This document shows, piece by piece, positions 24,319 through 30,935 of a stretch of DNA of 64,000 nucleotides. The first letter of the stretch is position 1. Every line of letters starts with the position of its first letter. Under the pieces are notes generated by a model. The model was not told the DNA's origin and made no database searches. It saw only the letters and a program-made list of their open reading frames with translations. Position numbers and translations under genes: made by a program. The stretch spans positions 31,386-95,385 of the forward strand of contig NZ_JACEGD010000025.1 in assembly GCF_016031635.1 (NCBI RefSeq), read 5' to 3'. This DNA comes from Bradyrhizobium diversitatis. Its GTDB lineage: Bacteria > Pseudomonadota > Alphaproteobacteria > Rhizobiales > Xanthobacteraceae.

Positions 24319-24894
24319 ATGCTGAGCGTCATCATTCCGACCGAAGGTGTCGAGCAGACGGCGGTCGCAACCCTGGCCGCGCTGGTCCCCGGCGCCGCCG
24401 CGGGCGTCATCCGGGAGGTCCTTCTGGTCGACCGCACGCGCAATGGCGTCATCGAGCGCGTTGCCGACGTCGCAGGCTGCCGCTTCATCACGTTCGAGGG
24501 ACACTCGCAAGGCGCCGCGCTCGCCGCCGGCGCGCTCCAGGCCCGATCGCCCTGGCTGATGTTCCTGCCCGCGGGCGCCGTGCTGGAAACCGGCTGGATC
24601 GAGGAAACCACCCAGTTCATCCAGGCGGTCGCCAGTAGCGGCCGGGATCGTGCGGCCGTGTTCCGCTATGCACGTTCGCCTTACGCCGATACCACCTTCC
24701 GCGACATCGTCTGGACCGTGGCGCGCAAGCTCGGCGGTCCGCTCGGCGATCAGGGCCTGTTGATCGCGCGTGATCATTACGACCGGATCGGCGGCTACCC
24801 GCCCCAGGCCCGCCATTCCGAGGCGCGGCTGCTCCGGCGGCTCGGCCGGTCGTCCCGGACCATGCTGCGCAGCCGGATCGTCATGGTCGGCTGA
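24319..24894 (+). CDS. glycosyltransferase family 2-like protein
   Basis: A small GT-A-like protein of 191 residues. The N-terminus is the typical nucleotide-sugar-binding strand MLSVIIPTEGVEQTAVATLAAL, and EVLLVDRTRN occupies the place of the second strand with its Asp. A central FLPAGAVLETGW corresponds to the region of the metal-binding motif, but a clear DxD is absent, so catalytic activity is not assured. Similar short proteins are common in Bradyrhizobium. The gene stands alone, with the MarR-GNAT gene 55 bases downstream. Confidence 0.65.
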   Translation: MLSVIIPTEGVEQTAVATLAALVPGAAAGVIREVLLVDRTRNGVIERVADVAGCRFITFEGHSQGAALAAGALQARSPWLMFLPAGAVLETGWIEETTQFIQAVASSGRDRAAVFRYARSPYADTTFRDIVWTVARKLGGPLGDQGLLIARDHYDRIGGYPPQARHSEARLLRRLGRSSRTMLRSRIVMVG

Positions 24895-24899
24895 GATAC

Positions 24900-24933
24900 T
24901 TGCCAACGTCAAATAATCGATTGACAATGGCAA
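24900..24933. promoter_or_regulatory. operator palindrome for the MarR-GNAT gene
   Basis: TTGCCAACGTCAA and TTGACAATGGCAA form an inverted repeat with 13-base arms, two mismatches and an 8-base spacer, 16 bases before the start codon. It overlaps a possible promoter (TTGCCA, 17 bases, GACAAT). MarR proteins usually repress their own gene by binding such sites, so autoregulation is the natural reading. Confidence 0.6.
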
Positions 24934-24949
24934 ATATCGAGGTGATCCC

Positions 24950-25909
24950 ATGCCGTCCCAATTATCGCCATCAAGCCCAGCTGCCGAATGCGTCGCCGAC
25001 GACCAGATCGCAGCAGTCCGCGCCTTCAACCGCTTCTATACCCGCAGGCTTGGCGTACTCGACCAGCACCTTGGCAAGAGCCCGTTTTCGCTCAGCGAGG
25101 CCCGTGTGCTGTATGAACTCGCGCATCGCGACGAGCTGGCGGCGAAGGAGATCGGAAACGAGCTTGGTCTCGACCCCGGCTATCTCAGCCGCATCATCCA
25201 GAGCTTCGACGAAAAGGGGTTGATCACGCGAAGGCCCCTGCCCGCAGATCGCAGGCAATACCAGCTCAGCCTCACCGCCAAGGGCCGCCAGGCTTTCGCC
25301 AAGCTGAACCTGAGCTCGCAAAACGAGGTTGCCGCAATGCTGGCCCGACTTTCGGCCAGCGATGCATCGCGGCTGACACAGGCGATGGCAACCATCGAGG
25401 CCGTGCTGGAGCAACGCCGAACCCAGCCCGCGGCTGTCATGCTGCGCAGCCATCGCGTCGGCGACATGGGCTGGGTCGTCTCCCGGCAGGCTGCCGCCTA
25501 TGCCGCGGACTACGATTGGGACATCAGCTACGAGGCGCTGGTCGCCGAGATCTGCGCGCAGTTCATCAGGAACTACGACGCCGCGCGCGAGCACTGCTGG
25601 ATCGCAGAGGTCAGCGGCGAGCCGGTCGGCTCGGTGTTCCTGGTCAAGGCCACGGACGAGATCGCAAAACTCCGCCTGTTGCAGGTGGAGAAGAAGGCAC
25701 GGGGCCTCGGTGTCGGCCGCGCGCTGGTCGAGCAGTGCATCCAGGGCGCACGCGAGCGCGGCTACAGCAAGATGACGCTGTGGACGCAGAGCATCCTGGT
25801 GGCCGCGCGCGGCATCTATCAAAGTGCGGGTTTCAGGCTCGTCGCCACCGAGCCGCATCGCAGCTTCGGGCAGGATCTTGTTGGGGAGACCTGGGAACGG
25901 GATCTATGA
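24950..25909 (+). CDS. MarR-type regulator fused to a GNAT acetyltransferase
   Basis: A 319-residue fusion. Residues 1-150 are a MarR winged helix (SEARVLYELAHRDELAAKEIGNELGLDPGYLSRIIQSFDEKGLI, wing RRPLPADRRQYQLSLT). Residues 165-319 are a GNAT fold with the acetyl-CoA loop EKKARGLGVGRALVEQCI and the C-terminal strand IYQSAGFRLVATEPH. Such fusions occur widely in proteobacteria, and the acetyltransferase substrate may also be the ligand that controls DNA binding. A GAGGTGAT ribosome site precedes the ATG. An operator candidate lies immediately upstream, and no partner gene is obvious. Confidence 0.93.
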   Translation: MPSQLSPSSPAAECVADDQIAAVRAFNRFYTRRLGVLDQHLGKSPFSLSEARVLYELAHRDELAAKEIGNELGLDPGYLSRIIQSFDEKGLITRRPLPADRRQYQLSLTAKGRQAFAKLNLSSQNEVAAMLARLSASDASRLTQAMATIEAVLEQRRTQPAAVMLRSHRVGDMGWVVSRQAAAYAADYDWDISYEALVAEICAQFIRNYDAAREHCWIAEVSGEPVGSVFLVKATDEIAKLRLLQVEKKARGLGVGRALVEQCIQGARERGYSKMTLWTQSILVAARGIYQSAGFRLVATEPHRSFGQDLVGETWERDL

Positions 25910-25935
25910 GCTTGCTGCCGGCGAAATGCGCATCG

Positions 25936-26101
25936 TGGCGAGATGCGCATTGATGTGCCCTCTCCCCTTGTGGGAGAGGGCGTCTCCGCTGGCTGACACA
26001 GATTCGCTTGGGTGAGGGGTATGCCTCCGCGAGCGTCAGTGCATGTGGATAGCACCCCTCATCCGGCGCTTCGCGCCACCTTCTCCCACAGGGGAGAAGG
26101 G
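25936..26101. repeat. long palindromic repeat, CCCTCTCCCCTTGTGGGAGAGGG family, copy 1
   Basis: Small hairpins CCCTCTCCCC...GGGAGAGGG and CCTTCTCCC...GGGGAGAAGG flank a larger pairing of GGGTGAGGGGT with ACCCCTCATCC. A second copy, with the same lead sequence GGCGAGATGC, is at 40266-40436. It fills most of the gap between the convergent MarR-GNAT and moaB genes. Confidence 0.8.
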
Positions 26102-26162
26102 AGGAAGTGCGTGCGAAGAAGTGCGAGCCTCGATCAGCTAGACATCATCCGCAACAACGCGC

Positions 26163-26726
26163 CTACACCGTCGCGCCTTGCGCCTTCGGCCGGCGCAGGT
26201 GCTCGTCCAGCCGTGGCATGATCTCGACGAAATTGCAGGGGCGCGTGCGGTAGTCGAGCTGGGCTGCGAGGATGCCGTCCCAGCCATCGCGGCAGGCCCC
26301 CGGCGAGCCAGGAAGACAGAAGATGTAGGTCGCACCCGCAACGCCCGCGGTGGCGCGGCTCTGGATGGTCGATGCGCCGATCTTGGCATGGCTCAGCATG
26401 TGGAACGCGATCGAGAAACCGTCCATGCGCTTCTCGAACAGCGGCTCGATCGCCTCCGGCGTGACGTCGCGTCCGGTAAAGCCGGTGCCGCCGGTGGTGA
26501 TGACGACGTCGACGCCGCCATCTGCAATCCAGCGGCGGATCACGGCGCGGATCGCCTCGACATCGTCGGTGACGATCTCGCGCGCGGCGAGATGATGACC
26601 CGCAGAGGTGAGACGATCGACCAGGGTCTGGCCGGACTTGTCGTCCGCAAGCGCGCGCGTGTCGGACACGGTGAGCACCGCGATGTTGAGCGGGATGAAC
26701 GGCTTTGCTTCGTCAATCGGGGCCAC
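26163..26726 (-). CDS. moaB: molybdenum cofactor biosynthesis protein B
   Basis: MoaB/MogA-family protein of 187 residues, involved in adenylation of molybdopterin before molybdenum insertion. Family motifs are present: LNIAVLTVSDTRAL, VITTGGTGFTGRDVTPEAI, and FCLPGSPGACRDGW near the C-terminus. The start is a GTG at 26726 with AGGAG eight bases upstream, giving MAPIDEAKPF. The gene is isolated, flanked by repeats on both sides, and no other mo-cofactor genes are in the window. Confidence 0.93.
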   Translation of the reverse strand: MAPIDEAKPFIPLNIAVLTVSDTRALADDKSGQTLVDRLTSAGHHLAAREIVTDDVEAIRAVIRRWIADGGVDVVITTGGTGFTGRDVTPEAIEPLFEKRMDGFSIAFHMLSHAKIGASTIQSRATAGVAGATYIFCLPGSPGACRDGWDGILAAQLDYRTRPCNFVEIMPRLDEHLRRPKAQGATV

Positions 26727-26754
26727 GACTTCACTCCTGCTTCCCAGCTATCGC

Positions 26755-26871
26755 CGTCATCCTGAGGTGCTCGCTCTGCGGTGCAAGCGCACCGCGGGGC
26801 GAGCCTCGAAGGATGGGCCAGGGGCTCCGCCATCCTTCGAGGCGCGCAAGGGCGCACACCTCAGGATGACG
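26755..26871. repeat. palindromic repeat, CGTCATCCTGAGGTG family
   Basis: An inverted repeat of 117 bases beginning CGTCATCCTGAGGTG and ending with its complement, with an inner pair CTCGAAGGATGG / CCATCCTTCGAG. It lies between moaB and the zinc metallopeptidase gene. Confidence 0.8.
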
Positions 26872-26942
26872 CCACTACTCCCGGATTCCTGGACGCGCTT
26901 TGCGCATCATAGTTCACGTTACGCACGTCCCGGAGCGAAAGG

Positions 26943-27884
26943 CTACAACGCTCCCGCGCCGAACGTGTTGCAGGCCTGGACCGTGCCCTGCTGGTAGCCG
27001 GTCATGAACCATTGCTTGCGTTGCGCCGCCGAGCCGTGGGTGAAGGAGTCAGGCACGACGCGGCCGGTCGACTGGCGCTGCAGCGTATCGTCGCCGATCG
27101 CGCTCGCCGTGGTCAGCGCAGCCTCGATGTCGCCGGGCTCCAGGAAGTTCGGACGCTTCTTCGCCTCGCGGTTGACCCAGACGCCGGACAGGCAGTCGGC
27201 CTGCAATTCCACCTTCACCTGGAGCGCATTCGCCTCGGCCTTCGAGCCGACCTGCTGCTGCAGCCGCGTCACGCGCGGAATGATGCCGAGCAGGTTCTGG
27301 ATGTGATGGCCGGCTTCATGCGCGATGATGTAGGCCGTCGTGAAATTGCACGCCGACTTGCCGGAGCAGCCGCGAAAGCGTGTCTCGACTTCGCGGAAGA
27401 AGGCGGTGTCGAGGAAGATGGTCCGGTCGGGCGGACAATAGAACGGCCCCATCGCCGACTGCGCCATGCCGCAGCGGCCGCCATTGGTGGCGTTGCGGAA
27501 CAGCACGATCTTCGGACCGGTGTAGGACTGGCCGCTGGCCTGGAAGATCTCGCTCCAGCGATCATCGATCTCGCCGAGGATGCCGGAGATCATGCTGCCC
27601 ATCTCGTCGGTCGGCGCGCCGCGCTTGCCCGAGGACGCCTGGCGATCGGTCTGGTAGGTCGGCGCATGGCCGCCGCCGGTCAGGATCTCGGCGCCGCCGA
27701 TCAGGATGCGTGGATCGATGCCAAAGGCGTAGCCGACCAGGCCGAGGATAATGATGGTACCGATGCCGAGCCCGCCGCCGCCGATCGGCAGGCCGAACCC
27801 GCCTCCTCCGCCGCCGCCAAAGCCACCACCTTCGTCGCGACGATCCTCGATGTCGTCGCTGCGGCGGAAGTCATCGTAACGCAT
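26943..27884 (-). CDS. neutral zinc metallopeptidase (YpfJ family)
   Basis: A 313-residue protein of the YpfJ/KPN_02809 metallopeptidase family. After a short charged start there is a Gly-rich stretch (GGGFGGGGGGGFGLPIGG) and one membrane helix (GIGTIIILGLVGYAFGI), so the C-terminal domain is probably outside the cytoplasmic membrane. The zinc site HEAGH is in AYIIAHEAGHHIQNLLG. The C-terminus reads GYQQGTVQACNTFGAGAL, typical of the family. The proteolytic substrate is unknown. Its start faces the ccrM control region. Confidence 0.9.
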   Translation of the reverse strand: MRYDDFRRSDDIEDRRDEGGGFGGGGGGGFGLPIGGGGLGIGTIIILGLVGYAFGIDPRILIGGAEILTGGGHAPTYQTDRQASSGKRGAPTDEMGSMISGILGEIDDRWSEIFQASGQSYTGPKIVLFRNATNGGRCGMAQSAMGPFYCPPDRTIFLDTAFFREVETRFRGCSGKSACNFTTAYIIAHEAGHHIQNLLGIIPRVTRLQQQVGSKAEANALQVKVELQADCLSGVWVNREAKKRPNFLEPGDIEAALTTASAIGDDTLQRQSTGRVVPDSFTHGSAAQRKQWFMTGYQQGTVQACNTFGAGAL

Positions 27885-27995
27885 GGCGGCTTTCCCTCGG
27901 GGGTCCCTGATTCAGTTTCGACGGTGCACGAGTATGCGAGAAGCTCAACGCGCCACACAGGTAAAATTTCCGTTGTCTTTATCAATATCGTGGCC

Positions 27996-28066
27996 GGCAA
28001 AAATTGCCTAGTGCGACAGCATGTCGATGCCAGCAATTTTTTCCGGGGGTCGAGCAATTTTTTCCG
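27996..28066. promoter_or_regulatory. palindrome and spaced direct repeat upstream of the metallopeptidase and ccrM genes
   Basis: GGCAAAAATTGCC (27996-28008) is a perfect palindrome. AGCAATTTTTTCCG occurs twice, at 28032-28045 and 28053-28066, exactly 21 bases apart, which is two helical turns and puts both copies on one face of the DNA. This could be a regulator site in the divergent gap. The factor is unknown. The rest of the gap to about 28200 shows nothing that looks coding. Confidence 0.45.
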
Positions 28067-28205
28067 AGAGAAATTTGCGGCCTTCTTGCGGCCATGATTG
28101 CTGCAGCGAGCCGAACAAACGCGAAATACACTGTAAAACACGGCGAATGCGTACAACAACGTTCGCACAACCGGCAAGGCGAGGGCTGCTCACGAAAGCG
28201 GCGGG

Positions 28206-28221
28206 TTAAGTCGTTTTTTAC
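28206..28221 (+). promoter_or_regulatory. CtrA-like box upstream of ccrM
   Basis: TTAA, 7 bases, TTTAC matches the CtrA consensus TTAA-N7-TTAAC with one mismatch. It lies 82 bases before the ccrM start. CtrA drives ccrM late in the cell cycle in Caulobacter and related bacteria, so position and sequence agree with that role. Confidence 0.55.
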
Positions 28222-28283
28222 TTTGCCCCTTCAATGTAACGGCCAGTCGGTTGTTTGGTCCCGCGTCGCCGACAGCGTCGCCT

Positions 28284-28358
28284 GAGTCAGAGTTCTTGAG
28301 TCATGGTAGAGTCGCGTCGCGGGGCGTCTGCAAGGGCGCCCCGCACAAATTTCGAGTC
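28284..28358 (+). promoter_or_regulatory. cluster of four CcrM methylation sites at the ccrM start
   Basis: GAGTC occurs at 28284, 28298, 28309 and 28354, two sites in the leader and two in the first codons. GAGTC is a GANTC site, the target of CcrM itself. In Caulobacter, GANTC methylation in the ccrM leader reduces its transcription, so this cluster fits self-control by methylation. Confidence 0.6.
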
Positions 28359-29433
28359 TCCTTCGCATCGCATCATTCTCGGCGATTGCGTCGCCGAGAT
28401 GTCGAAGCTTCAGGCTGGTTCGGTCGACCTGGTGTTCGCCGACCCGCCCTACAATCTCCAGCTCAAGGGCGATCTCAAGCGCCCCGACGAATCCCATGTC
28501 GATGCCGTCAACGACGACTGGGACAAGTTCGATTCGTTCGCCGCCTATGACGATTTCACCCGCGCCTGGCTGCTTGCCGCCCGCCGCGCGATGAAGCCAT
28601 CGGCGACGATCTGGGTGATCGGCTCCTATCACAACATCTTCCGCGTCGGCGCGATCATGCAGGACCTCGGCTTCTGGCTCCTGAACGACATCGTCTGGCG
28701 CAAGACCAATCCGATGCCGAATTTCCGCGGCCGCCGCTTCACCAACGCGCACGAAACGATGATCTGGGCCGCGCGTGACGAAAAAGCCAAGGGCTACACG
28801 TTCAACTACGAGGCGCTGAAGGCCGCCAACGAGGACGTGCAGGCACGCTCCGACTGGCTGATCCCGCTCTGCACCGGCGAGGAGCGCCTCAAGGGCACCG
28901 ACGGCAAGAAGGTGCATCCGACGCAGAAGCCGGAAGGCCTGCTCGCGCGCGTGCTGCTGTCGTCATCCAAGCCCGGCGATCTCGTGATCGATCCCTTCAA
29001 CGGCACCGGCACCACCGGCGCGGTCGCCAAGCGCCTCGGCCGTTCCTATATCGGCTTCGAGCGCGACAAGCTCTACGCCAAGGCGGCCGAGGCCCGCATC
29101 GCCGCTGTCCAGCCGCTGCCGGAGGACAGCCTCGCCCCGTTCATGACCGCGCGCGAAGCGCCGCGGGTGGCGTTCGCCGAGCTGATCGAGCGCGGCATGA
29201 TCATGCCCGGCACGAAACTGTTCGACGCCAAGAAGAAGCTGGGCGCGCTGGTCCGTGCCGACGGCGCCATCATGCTGGGCGACAAGGTCGGCTCGATCCA
29301 CCGCATCGGCGCCGTGGCGCAAGGCGCGCAGGCCTGCAACGGCTGGACCTTCTGGCACGTCGAGACCAAGAAGGGTCTCAAGCTGATCGACGAGCTCCGC
29401 GCCGAGATCCGCGCCGGCATGGCGGCGGAGTAG
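28303..29433 (+). CDS. ccrM: cell-cycle DNA adenine methyltransferase CcrM
   Basis: CcrM methylates the adenine in GANTC sites and times transcription and replication in alphaproteobacteria. The 376-residue length is normal. Order of motifs fits the beta class: catalytic DPPYNLQL early (VFADPPYNL), then a target-recognition region, and the SAM-binding FNGTGTTGAVAKRLGRSYIGFE late. The C-terminal 80-90 residues carry the CcrM-specific domain (LGALVRADGAIMLGDKVGSIHRIGAVAQ) needed for DNA binding. Four GANTC sites and a CtrA-like box lie at its start. Unlike in Caulobacter, rnhB is not adjacent; it is 14 kb away on the other strand. Confidence 0.96.
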   Translation: MVESRRGASARAPRTNFESPSHRIILGDCVAEMSKLQAGSVDLVFADPPYNLQLKGDLKRPDESHVDAVNDDWDKFDSFAAYDDFTRAWLLAARRAMKPSATIWVIGSYHNIFRVGAIMQDLGFWLLNDIVWRKTNPMPNFRGRRFTNAHETMIWAARDEKAKGYTFNYEALKAANEDVQARSDWLIPLCTGEERLKGTDGKKVHPTQKPEGLLARVLLSSSKPGDLVIDPFNGTGTTGAVAKRLGRSYIGFERDKLYAKAAEARIAAVQPLPEDSLAPFMTAREAPRVAFAELIERGMIMPGTKLFDAKKKLGALVRADGAIMLGDKVGSIHRIGAVAQGAQACNGWTFWHVETKKGLKLIDELRAEIRAGMAAE

Positions 29434-29447
29434 GTCGCCGCTCGATC

Positions 29448-29587
29448 GTCATTCCGGGACTCGCCACCGGGTACGCGCGCAGCGCGGCCCGATGACAGGC
29501 TCCGCGAGAACCCGGAATCCATCGAGCCACGTCCCATGCCGCCCAATGGATTCCGGGCTCGCGCCAAGAGGCGCGCCCCGGAATGAC
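29448..29587. repeat. palindromic repeat, GTCATTCCGGGGC family
   Basis: A 140-base inverted repeat downstream of ccrM with ends GTCATTCCGGGA and CCCCGGAATGAC and an inner pair CCCGGAATCCAT / ATGGATTCCGGG. Same family as 11186-11288. Confidence 0.8.
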
Positions 29588-29662
29588 AGGGGCGTGAATT
29601 GAAAGCCGCGTCAGCCGGGACTAGATTTGCCCAATCAGCCCCGTCCTGACCGGTTGGGCTCC

Positions 29663-29989
29663 ATGCGACGACACTCCGAGACATTGCTGCTGGTGCCGCT
29701 GCTGCCGATCTTCCTGGCCGGCATGTTTCCGATGTTCCTGATCGCGCTGTTGGGATTTTTCGGGCTCGCGCTGTTCGGCATGCTCGTGATTTGCGTCGGG
29801 CTCGCCAGCTCCAACGAGGCGCACGACAATTTCAACCACGACGTCATCGTCCACGGCTACGCACGCGGGCCGGAGCGCGCGGCGCGGGCTTCCGACATGC
29901 ATCTGGCCGCGCGGCTCGGGCTGCGGCTGGAGGCCGTGGGCGCGGCCATGGTCATTACGGCGACAATCGGCCTTTGTTACGCCGCTTGA
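29663..29989 (+). CDS. small membrane protein of unknown function
   Basis: A 108-residue protein I do not recognise. It has a long hydrophobic N-terminal half (LLLVPLLPIFLAGMFPMFLIALLGFFGLALFGMLVICVGLA, two helices), a polar middle with NEAHDNFNHDVIVHGYARGPERAARASD, and a third hydrophobic helix at the C-terminus (AVGAAMVITATIGLCY). The start at 29663 is taken because the earlier in-frame TTG at 29627 lies next to the repeat. It is probably an inner-membrane protein; no partner gene suggests a role. Confidence 0.6.
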   Translation: MRRHSETLLLVPLLPIFLAGMFPMFLIALLGFFGLALFGMLVICVGLASSNEAHDNFNHDVIVHGYARGPERAARASDMHLAARLGLRLEAVGAAMVITATIGLCYAA

Positions 29990-30115
29990 CCTGCGCACCG
30001 CGCAGACACCGCCCGGCAAACTCGGCGGTTGCTCTCCCGCAACGGATTCAGGCAAGACAAGGTCCGCCTAACCACGCCGCGTCCGCGCGCGCAACAGACA
30101 CCGAGGAGATGCTCG

Positions 30116-30796
30116 ATGCTCAAATTCTATTTCAACGGATCGCCGAACCCGACCAAGGTTGCGCTGTTTCTGGAGGAGTCCGGACTGGCCTTCGAGCCGG
30201 TCAAGATCGACACCCGCAAGGGCGAGCAGTTCGCGCCCGAATTTCTGAAGATCAATCCGAACGGCAAGGTGCCGGCCATCGACGACAACGGCACCATCGT
30301 GTTCGACTCGAACGCCATCCTGCTCTATCTCGCCGAGAAGACCGGCAAATTCCTGCCCTCGAACCGCGCCGAATTGCTGTCCTGGCTGATGTTCGTGGCG
30401 TCGGGCGTCGGGCCGTATTCGGGTCAGGCCGTCCACTTCAAGCATTTCGCGCCGAAGGACCAGAACCACGACTACGCCCATAATCGCTACCAATACGAGA
30501 CCGATCGCCACTACAGGATTCTCGACGGTCACCTCCAAGGCCGCCGCTACATGGTTGGCGACAGCTATTCGATCGTCGACATGGCACTGTGGGGCTGGGC
30601 GCGGATGGTGCCGTTCAAGCTCGGCGACGACGCCTTTGCGCGATACCCGAACGTGAAGCGGCTCGTCGACGAGATCTCGGCGCGGCCCGCGGCGGCGCGC
30701 GCCATCGCCCTGAAGGACAAGTTCACCTTCAAGGCCGAGATGGACGACGAGGCGCGCAGCAACATGTTCAAGCACATGGCGACCAAGGTGGCCTGA
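30116..30796 (+). CDS. glutathione S-transferase-like protein
   Basis: A 226-residue cytosolic GST-fold protein. The thioredoxin-like N-terminal domain has FYFNGSPNPTKVALFLEE, with Ser or Asn in place of a catalytic Tyr, and the cis-Pro segment NGKVPAIDDNGTIVFDSNAILLYLAE. The C-terminal helical domain contains GDSYSIVDMALWGWA, the usual N-capping motif. Length is normal. A GAGGAG precedes the ATG. It resembles the Ure2p-like or nu-class GSTs, which reduce disulfides or peroxides using glutathione; the substrate is not known. Confidence 0.88.
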   Translation: MLKFYFNGSPNPTKVALFLEESGLAFEPVKIDTRKGEQFAPEFLKINPNGKVPAIDDNGTIVFDSNAILLYLAEKTGKFLPSNRAELLSWLMFVASGVGPYSGQAVHFKHFAPKDQNHDYAHNRYQYETDRHYRILDGHLQGRRYMVGDSYSIVDMALWGWARMVPFKLGDDAFARYPNVKRLVDEISARPAAARAIALKDKFTFKAEMDDEARSNMFKHMATKVA

Positions 30797-30807
30797 TCGC
30801 TGTAGCA

Positions 30808-30908
30808 GTCATTCCGGGGCGCCGCAGGGCGGCGAACTGTGGTGCGCAGTTGCGCACCTTAGAATCTCGAGATTCCGGGGTCGATGCTTCGCATCGCCCC
30901 GGAATGAC
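30808..30908. repeat. palindromic repeat, GTCATTCCGGGGC family
   Basis: An inverted repeat of 101 bases between the convergent GST and chemoreceptor genes. Ends are GTCATTCCGGGGCG and CGCCCCGGAATGAC, with a separate small hairpin ATTGGTGCG-like (GGTGCGCAGTTGCGCACC) inside. Confidence 0.8.
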
Positions 30909-30935
30909 GATGCAGCAGGATACGTCCGCTTTCAG

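Noticed and set aside
28147..28209. 20-residue open frame MRTTTFAQPARRGLLTKAAG upstream of ccrM
   Set aside because: It has no ribosome-binding site and its stop lies in the CtrA-like box; it may be chance.
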